A stretch of DNA of 64,000 nucleotides from Suillus spraguei (GCA_016800925.1 JABCPU010000306.1:1-64000), one strand, 5' to 3'; counted from the first letter of the stretch, positions 22,165 to 36,565 are shown. Notes: generated by a model not told the origin, from the sequence alone. Made by a program: numbers and translations.

Positions 22165-22659
22165 TCGTAATGATACATCCTGCCTCGGACTCGCTGCAAA
22201 GACCCATCGAATGATCAAGTTGAACTCTGGTATGCCTCTCATAAATCGTTTTCAAACTTTCGTATTACACAAACCTTTTGCAGCTCGTCACGGTACCAGG
22301 CCATCATACAAGCGTTCGATGATTTCATTGAATCATATATTTATATATAGGCCTCTGGAAGGCTCCCGTAAGCAGAGTTCAGACTCTGGAATCTTTCCAG
22401 AAGAATTCTGCTTCTTTTGACAATCGCGAGGCCCACGTTCTGAGCTTCGCGCCGTACTTCAAGCCCTCAGCCCGCAGGATTCTGGCTCGATTAGTAAATA
22501 AGCATTCAGCCATTCGCCTCCGATGGTTGAGAGCTTCGCAGCATGTCTCAGGGTCTGGCTCGATTGCCATTTGCGAGCTAGTACGTCCCTGACCTATCTC
22601 ACTATAATACTGCGACATAGTCTGCAACGTTTCAATGTTGTCTGCATTTTTTCAGGACA

Positions 22660-24060
22660 ATGTCACCACTTCTGCCCCTCTCTCCACGAATATTCATGAA
22701 CCCCAAAGGCTTTCTCTTGCCCGCAAACTCAATTTGTTAGTCATGTTCTGTCTTACTCAATTTATAGATACCTTGAGTATGTCGGCTCTCTTATCTGCGA
22801 TTCCTGCACTTGAGGCATCCATGGGTATGACTGAAATTCAATCCACTTGGGTGTTTAGTGGGTTCCGATTAACTTTTACATCATTCCTACTTATCGTGCG
22901 TGTCCATCCCGTAAAGTCCTGATTTGCACTTCAATGCATAGTTTTAGAGTGGCCGTCTCAGTGACGTATACAACCCAAGTTAGTACTGTGCTGCCTAGCA
23001 TACCTGACGTACATGCTAATCTAATGGTTCATAGAAACTGTATTCATTGGAGGAGTGTCCACTCTTGGTATCCTCTCGTTGTGCGCAGGATTCGTTTACA
23101 CCGCAGTTCCTATCCTTGTTCTGAGAGCAATCACTGGAATAAGTGATCATTCTCGCTGGTGTGTTGGTTCTGACTGATGAAGGTTACTTCTTAGCTTCTG
23201 CGATGACGATTCCCTCTGCTCTAAAACTATTGGTCAAGGTATTTCCAGATCCACTCGAACAGGCTCGGGCAGTAGGGTTCTTTGCAGGCTGTGGTGCGGT
23301 GGCCAACAGTGAGCATCCCGCATATCGTAAGACAACCCTCATAGTTCCTTTACATAGTGGGCGGTCTTGTGGTCGGTGCAATGTTCGTTCAACGGGTGTC
23401 TTGCCATTGGGTCTTCTGGTTTGTGGCATGCGCGGCTGATTTGTATTTTCATGATACCGTCACAAATCGGAGAGACTGCAGGCAGTCGTAAGCCTAAAGG
23501 GGCAAAATGGAAGTCCCTTGATTTGGTCGGCGTAGGCGTCTTGACTGGTATAAATCTTTCAGCATACTTTTCTTTGTGTCGCTTACGAACTTTGATAGTT
23601 TCCTTCATCTTGTTGATTTTCGCCGTGACATCCGGTTCCACTGATGGTTGGAAATCCCCGGTTGTATTGATTCTCCTGATCATTTCAATTATAATGATAG
23701 CTGGGTTTTTCTACTGGGAAACACTTTTGCCTGCGGACCGAGCTGCCATGTATGTCAACGGAAATCTTAGCATCAATCACCGGCTGATCTTGTACCAGAC
23801 CACCACGGACATGGTTCTACAACAACTTCTCTGTTCTGTTCGCCACTGCACTTTTGCCATCCTTTTGGTGGAGTGGGGTTATGTTTATTTATTTTTAGTA
23901 TCATGTGGCAAACCGTGTTTCATTGGTCAGTGATGTCGACAGCCGTTCACATGTAAGGTATTCGCTGTCACTTCATATCGCCAACCATCAAGATTCTTTG
24001 TTCTCTAGGTTGCCACTCGGTATCGTAGCCTTTGCTGCGAGCTGCACTGGATCACTCTCT
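22660..24060 (+). pseudogene. DHA2-type MFS transporter, block B copy, truncated
   Basis: Same exon order as copy A up to the exon beginning LPLGIVAFAASCTGSLS, where the sequence breaks at 24060 into the antisense of another gene; the last helices and tail are gone. A two-base (ct) insertion after MSPLLPLS shifts the frame at the start. It lacks the 11-base duplication of copy A (DPLEQARAVGFFAGCGAVAN is intact) but shares the four-base insertion near 23890. Confidence 0.85.
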
Positions 24061-25161
24061 GCCAGGATCCCTGAGCACCACCAATGGCTTTTTCAAGAGC
24101 CCCCCCTGAATCCATTGATGAGATGTTGAGCTGGCAGCCCACAGGGCCTACTCCACCTCCTCCAAAAGTGAACACATTATTCTCTGCCATGACATACTCT
24201 AGTACATCCCACTCATCTGCAGAGACACTCAGTGGCAGGATGATGCCATACAGATCATGGAGTATCTTCAGAATGCGGCTAATTTGATTCTGTGCTTCCC
24301 ATGTATCGGTCTGCACAGCAGGAGCTAATGTGCCCTGTCCCTGTCCCTTAATGACTGTACTTGCTAGATTGTAAGAGCCTTCATATGAACCTTCCTGAGG
24401 TCTTGATGATCGGTCATCGCGCTTGAACTCTGGCAACTTGTAGACTGCAGGAGTGCCAGGTGCTAGCCCTCTGTCCCCCCATGTTAGAAGTTGTAGCTCA
24501 TCCACAAGCTGGTGTATAACCACATGCTCTGGATGGGTCTGGAGAGATTCTGGGGTGTGGGCACAGCCTACAGTAATGATTTTTGCAGGGTCCCCACAAA
24601 CCTCATAAATATAGGGAACACCCAAAACCATTTTTACCATTCCAGGAACTGGCTCTAGTACAGCACCACCCCCGTCAAATTGAGGCTGAGACACATTTGG
24701 TGGTGTGGTGATTTTACAGTACTGGTCTCGAAGGTGTGGTGCATCACAGGGATGGTAGGTTGCAGCATACCTGTAGCAGCGCTGGAATCAATCATCGGGC
24801 AGTTGGTTTAGTGTGTAGGATGGTGCTTGTGGATAGCACCACATGTCTGGGGGGTCTGCAGCATTGGGAATTTGGATAATATTCTCAATAGGGGGGCATT
24901 GGAATGATGACTGTAAATCCATGGGCCATTTTAATGCATTGTTGGGATCCCATGGCAGGTCAAGGGGAAACAGGCTGTGTGAGATTCCATACATCAGCGC
25001 TGCAAGTTCATCCTCAGTCAGAGAGTGCATGTCCAGGAATTTAATGCCCCCTGTTCATTGAGAAAGTGAGATCAGTGTAGAGAAGTAGGTAATGGATTGT
25101 GGTACATACCCTCCACTTCAGCAGCACTTCTGCCTTCAGTTCCTTGAGTTGTATCTGACAT
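24061..25161 (-). pseudogene. Agaricomycete multicopy gene family, C-terminus cut off by block B
   Basis: Exon 1 starts MSDTTQGTEGRSAAEVE. Exon 2 has IKFLDMHSLTEDELAALMYG, LPWDPNNALKWPMDLQSSF and PPDMWCYPQAPSYTLNQLPD. A TGA near 24797 interrupts before CYRYAATYHPCDAPHLRDQY, which may be an intron boundary or a lesion. Then come KMVLGVPYIYEVCGDPAK, GQGTLAPAVQTDTWEAQNQI, LHDLYGIILPLSVSADEWD, NNVFTFGGGGVGPVGCQLN and GGALEKAIGGAQGSWQ. I recognise this as a widespread agaricomycete family often found near transposons; its function is unknown. At 24060 the MFS fragment replaces the remainder, so block B landed in or recombined with this gene. Confidence 0.6.
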
Positions 25162-25245
25162 CTTGGGGTTTATTGTGAAAGATGGTTTGTCAGGGGTACA
25201 GGTAGCTGGTAAACGACGTTACGAAGCACAGTGCCAAATATGTGA

Positions 25246-25332
25246 GTCACATGATGCACGCCACGTGGTACTTTTTCCTCGAGTGACGTTATCACTCGAG
25301 GAAAAAGTGCCACGTTTTCTGCGTCATGTGAC
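25246..25332. repeat. Long imperfect hairpin
   Basis: The inner stem is 17 perfect base pairs (actttttcctcgagtga / tcactcgaggaaaaagt) with loop cgtta. The outer arms gtcacatga and tcatgtgac pair again, and gccacgt / acgttttctgc partly pair between them. The total span is 87 bases. It lies about 85 bases upstream of the start of the 24061-25161 (-) gene, on the promoter side. Confidence 0.85.
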
Positions 25333-25384
25333 AGCACTAGACACTACTGCCGCAGAAGTGAAGTTTCATATTGGCCTCGTAATC

Positions 25385-26024
25385 TAACTTGATCCCACTT
25401 TTGACCAGCGAATCTCTCACTATCGTGCAGTAGATCGACGAGTATGGCCCTTTAGTTACTATTTGCTCAGGAATCCAGATCATCGTGATTATCGGTCAAT
25501 GCAAAGTAAGTCCCTTCAATGTTCATAATAGGTGATCAGCATCATATTCAAGACTCCATCGCAGGTCGCGATGGACATGATGGAGAAGCAGGGTAGAATC
25601 CTGATTGACCTCACCTTGTTGCTGGAGAAATTCTTACTCGCAGATTGATCCTCATTTTGACACACGCTAGGGACAGGCTCCGTCGGATGCGTAGGTTCGT
25701 CGTCACGATACTGGAAAGGCTCACATTTCCCGTCTCTTATTTTTCGATGTGGTGCAGAGCACTTTATACGCGTCTACAGCCCGAATCTGCCGAGGTATAT
25801 CAGTTTCTACGGATGTCACGAGCGAAGAACATAATCCTCAACATTCTTAGTGATCCACACAACTTTCAGAACCATATTGCAACGTAAGTGGTTTCATACG
25901 TGCGGGATCTGTTAGTGTTTTACTTACAGAGTTTTGGAAGTTATGCTGCAGCGACGATCATGAAAGTTACATATGGGAAGACCGTGCCGACGTTGCTCAG
26001 GGGCACGAATATAGGCTTTGCTTA
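25385..26024 (+). pseudogene. Cytochrome P450 N-terminal fragment
   Basis: Exons read RISHYRAVDRRVWPFSYYLL, YRSMQ, intron (gtaagtccct to tccatcgcag), VAMDMMEKQGRILIDLTLL, a frame change, AGEILTRRLILILTHARD, RLRRMRR (helix C WxxxR region), intron (gttcgtcgtc to gtggtgcag), ALYTRLQPESAEVYQFLRMS, NILSDPHNFQNHIAT, intron, YAAATIMKVTYGKTVPT. That succession (S.EVA.DMMEKQG, RRMRRAL, AA.TIMKVTYG) is typical of agaricomycete microsomal P450s up to helix E. The frame stops soon after at GFA-TAG. The oxygen-binding, ExxR and heme-Cys motifs are absent. Confidence 0.7.
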
Positions 26025-26228
26025 GATCAACGCTCCCGATCTGCCCAAATTGAAGTGGGGGTATTGAGTGCAACGTTCTCATGCTGCAACAAGCGCTGCT
26101 CAGTTCATCGATGCCATCCAACCTGTCTGTCCTTGTAGATTGAATCCACAGCCACAGCCTCTGGTCGCTCGCACCCATACTGTGTAGCTACGACGGGCCA
26201 TCTTGACGACATTTCCCGTCGAGGCACT

Positions 26229-26801
26229 ATGCTCCCAGCTGTCCCACAAGCTCAGCCATCAATGGGCGGAACTCCCCTCGGACCGGCGCCGACTACACTT
26301 CTTTCAGAAAATCCATCATCCGAGTCCAATTTACCGGCATTCGCACCATCAACGCCGGTTAGGTTCACACCTGTGGCTCCAAGCAGCAGTTCTATAAAAA
26401 CAACATCAGTGGCTGCGCCCTCTCACGACAGTACCTTCGTTACGCCTCCAGAAACGCCTCGGATAACTGTCCCAAAGTTCAGCCAATGCCAGGCACCGTC
26501 TGGGTCCATCAGCTCTACTGAAGGTTCTTTGCCCGATTCTTCCCAGCCGTCCTCGTCTACTCGTAGCAGCTCAAACACGATGCCCCTGCCTCCACTGCCT
26601 TCGAGCGCCACACTATCTGTTCAATCGGAAAGTCGACCATCAGAAGGTTGTAATTCAACTCGGGCCCAGTTTGTTGTGTCACTGCATGACACTCTGGCCC
26701 TTCACAAGCTGTCCCATGCGCAGTTAGAATCCATCATCGCACAAGTCATCAGAGAGGAAGGTTTTTCCCAACTGGTAAGCATTCTCGAAGTCATCGAGTG
26801 A
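26229..26801 (+). CDS. Ser/Pro/Thr-rich hypothetical protein
   Basis: An uninterrupted 190-residue frame starts MLPAVPQAQPSMGGTPLGPA. It is rich in S, P and T to about residue 145, then ends with an ordered-looking helix (TLALHKLSHAQLESIIAQVI). It may be the last exon of a longer gene. No intron or start-site evidence favours this ATG. The frame avoids stops over 570 bases and the reverse strand is also partly open, so coding status is uncertain. Confidence 0.45.
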   Translation: MLPAVPQAQPSMGGTPLGPAPTTLLSENPSSESNLPAFAPSTPVRFTPVAPSSSSIKTTSVAAPSHDSTFVTPPETPRITVPKFSQCQAPSGSISSTEGSLPDSSQPSSSTRSSSNTMPLPPLPSSATLSVQSESRPSEGCNSTRAQFVVSLHDTLALHKLSHAQLESIIAQVIREEGFSQLVSILEVIE

Positions 26802-26994
26802 AAGAAACCACAGCCTCAGATGGCGCCTCTAATTGTATCACTTAGCTTGCTTCCTTGGACACCATGTGGAGAGTGAAGGGTTTTCTTGGTCAATGATGCC
26901 TGATAGTGTTGTACATACCCATTTCTTGCTATCCTTTGGGTAAAATGTTACCTTGTGCATGTATAAAGTCTCCAAGATCGCAGATAAGTTACTA
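26802..26994. other. Convergent 3' spacer
   Basis: About 190 bases between the stops of the Ser-rich ORF and the ATP adenylyltransferase gene. No feature is seen beyond likely 3' ends. Confidence 0.3.
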
Positions 26995-28327
26995 TCAAGT
27001 ACCTGCCTCATCCATTGCTTCCATTAATGTACCAGCAACTTGCAATTCATGAATGCTTTCCACACCAACGCCTCTAAGCACCATTCCGATCTTCTCTTGC
27101 TTTAATGCCTGGCGCTCGGACTCACTTCTCACCATCAGCATGCCAGCAAACCCAAGCGAGTTGACGCCCAACATCGCCCCCGACTCTCCTAGGGTATAAG
27201 TGTCCCAGTGACGCGGTATCAAGTGCATGTGTTCCAGGGTTAGAATCACATTATAGGATGGTGTACCAGGCGGATAGTCCGAGGCATGTCGCATGGTCGA
27301 AATCACAAGATCCAAGAGGGACAGGAACGGAAGGAATAATGCTTGTTCGAGCTGCTCTGGTGACGCGCCATTGGACAGAGTCGGAAGTCGATATATGTGG
27401 TTGGCGTATGGCACGGATGATAGCGAAAAGGGTTTTCCTGAAGATAACTCAGGTGAGCTTGGTTCGAATATCCAGTAGAGGAGCATGAAGAGAGTACCTG
27501 AGACTTCAAGGTTTGCAGCTTTGGCTAATCTTTCGATTGGAGGTCCATTTTCCTCAACTTCAATGAACTGGATATGTTTGTGACTTTGACTGGCTCCACT
27601 GTTTGATCCGCCTTTGATGAATGTTCAATATAAGTTTGCTATCAGATGGTCATGTCACGAGAGACTCACAATTGTAGAAAGCGAAATAGTTTTTACGTGC
27701 GCTTCGGGCCACAAGGAGTAGCAGATAAGTTTGGACCAGATCATGAGGCATCAGGGGTGAATTTTGCGGCATGAATTCTGTCGATCATACGCATCAGCGC
27801 GTGATCATGGAGTTTGGGTAGCTGGTCAGGAACCTTTGGTCACGAGAAGGAAATGATGGGGGACGACCGAGTACTTGTTTAGCTGGATAGACTTGAGCTG
27901 ATGCTCGGACGGAGAAAATCGGACATACCAGCACACCATATTCCGCCCCGGATGATTTGTTGCATAGATCACCGACGTGAAGATTTGGGACATATGGAGG
28001 TGTAAATGGATCAGAGTTCTTGACAGTCTTGTCTGACTGATTAGATGGTGCGATTTCTGCTTTCCCAGCAGGTGGTGTCACGACCGGTTTCTTTTGAAGT
28101 GCTGTACATAGGCGAATCTCCCACTGCCATGCATCAATCACTCATGAGAAATACCGTTGCGATGATGAAAGCAGATGGAAACGCACCTCTACCCCGATCT
28201 CCTCGTGCTTGCTCACTTCTGAGGGGAAGAAAAATAGATCTCCTGAAGATTGTGCGGCTTCAAACCGACTGGGTAATGCGGATATGATATCAGAGGCCTT
28301 CATGACTGAACGTTCAATGGACGCCAA
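26995..28327 (-). CDS. ATP adenylyltransferase (Ap4A phosphorylase), APA1/APA2-like
   Basis: The enzyme splits diadenosine tetraphosphate with phosphate to ATP and ADP (HIT-like superfamily). It has six exons. Exon 1 starts MASIERSVMKASDIISALPS. Exon 2: WEIRLCTALQKKP, DPFTPPYVPNLHVGDL, EYGVL. Exon 3: LNKYSVVPHHFLLVTK. Exon 4: EFMPQNSPLMPHDLVQTYLL, KNYFAFYNC. Exon 5: NSGASQSHKHIQFIEVEE, containing the catalytic HxHxQ-type motif HKHIQF. Exon 6: PFSLSSVPYANHIYRLP, YNVILTLEHMHLIPRHW and NSLGFAGMLMVRSE, ending EAMDEAGT. All five introns are GT...AG and keep the frame. I see no lesion. Length (about 330 residues) fits the yeast enzymes. Confidence 0.9.
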
Positions 28328-28435
28328 TTATTTGGTCACTCGTGTGTGAACCAGCCCACCGTGACGGTGCTGACTGTATGGGCAAAATACGGCCCGGAAG
28401 ACCATGTGATCTAATTGGTTCATGCTTAGCTTGAT

Positions 28436-29267
28436 TTATGCAGGTAAGGCAACATGAATATGCATCAACAATTTCATGGCATCGGATGAATAGAATTGAT
28501 AGTATATGTGTTCAGAATATTTCGATCCTTCAATCCACATTCTGCTATGGGAAACTCGCTGGTAGGTGTTCGCCGTCCAGACTTCCAAATTTAGTGAGTT
28601 GGTCCGCATGAGACCAACAATGCACAGTTCCTTCAGATGGGGTGCTTCAGCGACAGCGCGGTCAAGTGCCAATTCGATTGGGTCACAATCAAGTGTATTG
28701 TGGCATACGAGGGTGAGAGATCGTAGGGAGGGGGGAAATGGCTTCGCTTGCGGGGAAATTGGCCCAGAGAGGACATAGGCCAGACTTCGTAATTTTGGAA
28801 AAGGATGAAACTCATCCTGTCCGCGAATGACTGTGAGACGTGTATAACAATCCTGGTTTTTTGAAAGATCTGCGCTATAGTTGTCGTGTTCTCCTAGGTG
28901 CAAACTCCATACTCGTGCAGCATATTTGTCGAACGATTGCCAGCCGTTCAATGGATTACAGCAATACTTCAGGAGATCACAGTCACTCGTCCGGGTGTCC
29001 TGCGGATATGACAAGGATTGGCTTCAGTAACAAATGTGGGATCACTGTAGGTGAGTCACTTACATCCACAAATGATGCGCTTTGTGGAATCAGAGAAATG
29101 AATGGCGCAAAGGAGTGCATAGACCTCCACAGGATATCAAGGGCAGGATCTGTAAATGCACGACAACAGCAAGACATGTGGTACAACGACTTCTTGTCGT
29201 CTTGTAATCCATGAAGGATGACTGCGAGAATTTCTGAGATGCGGAGAATCTCAAAAGGTCCTGGCAT
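28436..29267 (-). CDS. F-box domain protein
   Basis: Exon 1 starts MPGPFEILRISEILAVILHG and continues KKSLYHMSCCCRAFTDPALD, ILWRSMHSFAPFISL, a typical agaricomycete F-box (ISEIL...CRAF...ALDxLW). A GT...AG intron (gtaagtgact to atccgcag, about 28988-29054) leads to exon 2, which reads NGWQSFDKYAARVWSLHL and leucine-rich LRSLAYVLSGPISPQAKPF, PHLKELCIVGLMRTNSLNL, ending MHIHVALPA. It is somewhat short for the family, so the 3' end may be truncated, but the frame is clean. Predicted role: substrate adaptor of an SCF ubiquitin ligase. Confidence 0.75.
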
Positions 29268-29509
29268 GATCAGTCAAAGAATTTGTTCGCAAATCACAGC
29301 ACATACAAGATTTGAGGTTAAGGGTCACAAATTGTTCCAAACTAGCATTTGCCCTGTCCACCCTGTTGGTGGGCAACTAATAATAAGTTCTAGTTTGGTC
29401 AGCAAAACCAGGATTCAGAGAACAAATAGCTCCAAACACGACCTCTGTTCATACCGTACAACGCACCAACGTAGACAAGAATCTTTTCTCATCGACTATG
29501 ACCTCATTT

Positions 29510-30640
29510 CGTGTCTTGCGGATGGGCACTAGTTTTGTCCCTTTCCCTTTCTTCATTCACTTTAACCCATCGATAATTCCTTCAAGACCACCAGGAAGAA
29601 CTTCATACCTAATGGGCTACATAGAAGGAAAGTCAGCGGCAGTGAGACTATATGCTGGATACATCACCTTGAAGGTCCCTGCTTTAAGCTATTCCAAAAG
29701 AATGGCCCACAACTCACTAGAGTGGCTTATTGTCAGCCGCATGTGGGCTTCCCAATGCGGGCCATCCTACTAGTAATGGTTCTGCGTCCCATTTCTTCCT
29801 TTTCTTCAACTGACAACGGAAGTGTTAAAACCAGGCATCCTTCCTAACCGAGGAGTGACCATCCGAGCTGCTGTGTCTCAGGGAGAGAAGTGACACCATA
29901 CACATACTTGATCGATTTCCTTACACAATTGCTAACAGCAGTCTTGAGATCGTTGACAGGAAGGTCCCCATCGAATACATGGGTAGCGCCAAGTGACTTC
30001 AGGAACTCTTCATGTTCATGTTTAAGTGACACAGTCATAATGATAGGAAAAAACCCAGAGAGGCGAGCCAGCTGAATGAGTCGGATATCTTATCAGTCAC
30101 GGTTACTCGTGACTTACTATATTATATATGCCCCGACAGCTAACGATGATCCCCCAGGAATGATAATCGGTGTCTTTCGGTACGCGTCAATGCCGCCCTG
30201 TACCTAAGGGTGAGGCCTAATTCGTACTCATTACTATTATACAGGCCTGTTGAAGCAGTGTTGAAGGCTAGTGGCTGCCTCATAATATTCCAAATTATTT
30301 AGGATCTATATACCTGTGCCAATGCAAATACTTCACTGAAACATGCCTTCACAGTGAAATCTGCAAATATACAGTGAACAAGTTAAGCTCAAGCACAATT
30401 CAGGGGCCACTAGCAATGCTTACACTCTGTCTCCCTTTGTGAACTTGTCGAGACCTTCTCCTACTTCATTGACAATATCAGCACTATTCTCGCCGAGTAC
30501 TGCTGGGTATTTCTCGGCGAAAAATCCTGATCCTAAACTTTGTAGTCGACAGGATCAAGGACTGCAGAGTAAGCTTAGATCAAGAACTCATTTTTTCCGG
30601 GCTTCAAGATGTTGCGCAAACGAACAGCGGATAGACCTTG
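29510..30640 (-). pseudogene. Medium-chain reductase (zinc-binding dehydrogenase/enoyl-reductase type)
   Basis: Minus-strand exons, in order: SLGSGFFAEKYPAVLGENSA, DIVNEVGEGLDKFTKGDRV (GroES-like domain); FTVKACFSEVFALAQ; PIIIPGGSSLAVGAYIIY (Rossmann GGSSxxG); LARLSGFFPIIMTVSLKHEH, EFLKSLGATHVFDGDL, NDLKTAV, SIKYVYGVTSLPETQQ; and a C-terminal part RYEVLPGGLEGIIDGLK, then TGA, then MKKGKGTKLVPIRKT. Stops near 29689 (LWAILLE-TAG) and 29567 break the C-terminal half. Such agaricomycete MDR proteins are NADPH-dependent reductases often tied to secondary metabolism. This copy is a pseudogene. Confidence 0.75.
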
Positions 30641-33600
30641 ATTATATTCAAAAAAGAGTGCTTTTTGTTGCTTTACATGGTTGACGCAACTACATAGGGG
30701 TCACACTTATAAGTCACGTGATTTCGATCGGCGGCTGGACGTCGGTTGAGTTTCACTCACCAACACATCTAATCGCAAATGAAAAAACCTTGAGTGATTA
30801 CAGATAGATGTGTGAAATAAAATGCATTCAAATATACTTTACATTACCCCCATTCTACTATAAATCCTACTGCGTGAATTTCCTGATCTTTGAGCTTTCG
30901 ATGCTGGGAATGATATGCCCTGATGCATGCATTATCGACGATAGCGTGTTCACCATGAGAGTGTTCGCTCTTCCTGGTCGACACTCAACGAAGAACATGC
31001 AATTTCATCAGGACTGAATGCCATTGCAGATGACATCAGATACGTAACGTTGTCGTTGTCTGGAGGAGTGTTGCGGTTGGTAAAGGTAAAGACGGAGACA
31101 AGCCAATGCTGTCTTCTGAATCAATGGATATCAGTGTACCCAAAACGCCGAGAGCATGCAGAAGCCACGGTGGTTCAAGAACAGGAGTATCGAGTTAGCA
31201 CAAAAGGAGCGATCGCAGGTGGAGCGTAGGAGCTCAGTATTGTATATAGAAATTGGACTACCGTGAGTTACAATAAGAGACGTCTATACACAAAGATGTT
31301 GTGAAGGGAAGAAGAGATACCTCAGAGTAAGTGACTAATATCACTCCGAAATCTATGAGAGGAAGGTGCAGCACTCGGAAAAGATGTGCATGCATGAGCA
31401 CGTTCAACATCCAGTACCACTGGCACTGGCGAAGCAATGTAGTAAGCATCATTCATCAGCGGTTAAGTTCGCTGCTGTTCACATACATTGGGATTCTTGT
31501 TCGGGGAGAAGACCACTGAAGCACAGCATGTCAAGTCATGATCGGGGTACGTGCGCTAGGAATGAGCGTACAATATAGTCCCGTGGTGATGATGATAAAG
31601 GGGAATATCATGTAATGATATAGAAGATTTTGTTGATTCCAGCATGACCAAAGTAAGAAAGTGTGAATGTCCACTTCGAATAACATAATGTCAATATCTG
31701 AAGGGAAGCTTGTCACAGAACAAGTGCATTACCGTGAAGTGAACAAACACAGTCATAGGTCTGGATAAGCGATTTGAGTGGCGGACAGGAACAGGTCGGG
31801 ATAACCCTATCCAGAATATTCTAGTCGGCGCCGCTAAGCTATCAAGTTAGAAGGAGTTCAGACAGTCGCACTTACCACTGGCCACACATCGTATATCCGA
31901 TGTTATTAAGCTTGCCCTCGTATGAAGAATGTGATGCACAGCTCTAGCTAAGTCCCGACTCGTACTCCTGGTCATTGCAACATAATCAGCAGAATATTTC
32001 TTCCGCATTCAGTTTTGACATCGACCAAAGTTAGGTGTTGTGGCACGGAGGATCTGGGTGGATGTTAGTGTCATTCCTGAGAAACAGAGTCGACGGACTT
32101 TGAGAATAATATAATAATCGATGACAAGAAGCACAGTGCCTCTGAAGTCGAGAGACCTTGCAAATGAGGAGGTGAGGTCGAGGGAGGATTTCATGAGATG
32201 GACGCAATAATGAGTTGGTTCTGTCTGTGCATGAGAGGAAGGACATACTAGATCCAGGGAAACTCTCTGCCTAAGTATCAACGTCTGCTGTGATGTACAG
32301 GTCGATGCCGTGATAGACAAGCGGAGGTCGTGGATGTATGAGGTCAAGCGAGTTCTGAACCTGAGAGATAGTGTAGATTGGATGTGGCGGATCTGAAGAG
32401 AGTATATATGGGGATGAGGGAGAGTCAGTAAGGATACACGGGTCTGGACCGAGCACGTGATCTGGAGAAAGCCGAAGGCACGAACTCCCGGAGATCAACA
32501 AAGCCTGTGATCGGAAAGAGTCCAAACACGAGAGGCTGACCAAACTAGTGCTTACTAAGCGAGGAAGGGGATCTCTTTGTCTTCTGACTTTAACCTCGAC
32601 CTCGCGCTTACTCGCTAGTCTTTTCACCCGCTCACCATGGCCCATTTGTGGTGTCTTGGTGGTTTTGGGTAGTGTCGTGCACCCGGTTTTTTTTTTCATA
32701 ATAAGCTACCTCACACTCATAGTCTTAGGCTTTCACAGTCATATTGTCTCTGCCAATCAAGTACTTCTGATTTCTCATCTAAGCGTGTTTTGAATTCTTC
32801 AAATCATGAGAACCGATCAAAATCTCGAGACAAAGCTAGAGACCTTCGAAATTCAGAAGCCGAAGACCTGTTCTTTTGACAAATAGCAGACGTCTCAATG
32901 CACACAAACCCGCGCATTGAGAAAGCCAAAACCATTGCGACCAAACCCTCTGCCCCAAACTAGCAAAATTCGTGTCCCTCATTAGTAGTACGGGATCTTC
33001 ACACCTGCAAAATAATAGGTTATGTAAGCGACACATTAACTATTATTTTGCGGGTTTGTTTGCACCTCAGTGTACGAAGTGGGTAGTCTAGTAAGCACCG
33101 ATCCCCAGATAAGCACGTGTTCTGGAGGATCTTCATGCGTGTGAGCTTACAAAGGTTGTATTTCACGTGTTAACGTTCGTAGGACTGACTCAATCCTTCT
33201 CGTCGGACTTGTGCAATCTCCCGGAAGCGAGCTATAAGCCGAGGTCCAAGAGAGGATCTACAACTTTCTTGGTGATGCCGAACCCAAGGGAGAAAAGCCC
33301 CATACATGTAACATGGTTACACAACTATAGTATATTTCAATGACACGCGTGTTTTGAAGACTTTGATGACAGACGGGAAGTAGATATCAATGCTGACCCC
33401 TCGCCAGGATAAATGGAAGAGCCTATCGCTCTCGAAGCATTGAGTGGTGAATTGACTAGTGACTGATAAAAAACGGCATCCCGAATATAATCGATAATCG
33501 ATATAGTAGTCATCTGTTGATCGCTACCATCGGACTGAGCACCAGCCTTGCATAGGACCTCGGCGTTCCCCGTGTTTTACTAACAAAAGCGGAGAATCGA

Positions 33601-34480
33601 TACAAAACACGTGGACTATCTCAGATCTGGCTTCATTTATTTCTACAAGCAATGAGCCTGGCGATGAGCTGGATCATGAATAGGATGAATACGGATGAGC
33701 TTGCTTTGAATGTTTAAAAGTACTGCACACGACTGCGACTGAGGTCGCTGTATGACAAGGTAGTAGCTTCGAGAACTGCATCAAGGCGCAGGAATGAGCA
33801 TGTGTTTAATAAATATTGCCGTCTGGAATGAAATTATATCAGGCAACGTCTCGTAAAGTAAGTTGATAGCTGGTTTAGTCACGAAGCAGACACCAATGAA
33901 GGGCGCAAACCTTCCTTCCAACCGGGGTCCGAGAAGATATCATCGTGGAACCGACCCACGATGCAAAAAAGCATGGAGCAAGAAGTAGATACCAAACTTC
34001 AATCCAACTGATCAGCCCCAAAACGAGACGACAGATTGGAACATACCTTATCTCTGAAACAAGAGCGTTTGCGCCAGTCTGTGGAGTAGCGAATGATGCA
34101 ATGCGAGCTTGCAGCCCGAAAAAATATACATTAATAGCAATGCATGGACCAGATTTGTTTCCATGAATGAATAAGTAACTGTTGAAAAGAGGTGCAAAGA
34201 AAACGGGAAAACTCGCAGAAGAAGAAAGCAGACTAACAGTAAATTTTGAAGCCTTTTTGAAGCTCGAGAGAGGCTCGCAAGAGGCTCAGTGAGCTAAGGG
34301 CTTGGGAAAAAGACACTAAAGGGCTAATTCCCTTTTTTTTTCTAATGAAAAGGCAAGATACAAATACATGAGAGAGAGAGAGACCCCAACCTGAGACTTT
34401 TTGTGGTGCGCGAGCTGTGCCGTGCATGAGTCCATACAATATGAAAAGGTGCTACCAAATATACTTATTAAATTCATCAG
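30641..34480. other. About 3.8 kb without a recognisable gene
   Basis: Many short ORFs exist (for example 32271-32699 -, 33945-34166 +). None shows a family motif, a credible intron pattern or a second copy in the window. Only a t-run near 34330 and an (ag)n run at 34371-34382 stand out. I saw no terminal repeats or tRNAs. Confidence 0.5.

Positions 34481-36565
<2,085 letters not shown>

Noticed and set aside
30641..34480. Several 60-140 residue ORFs
   Set aside because: No motifs, no consistent splicing and mutual overlap on both strands; treated as non-coding.
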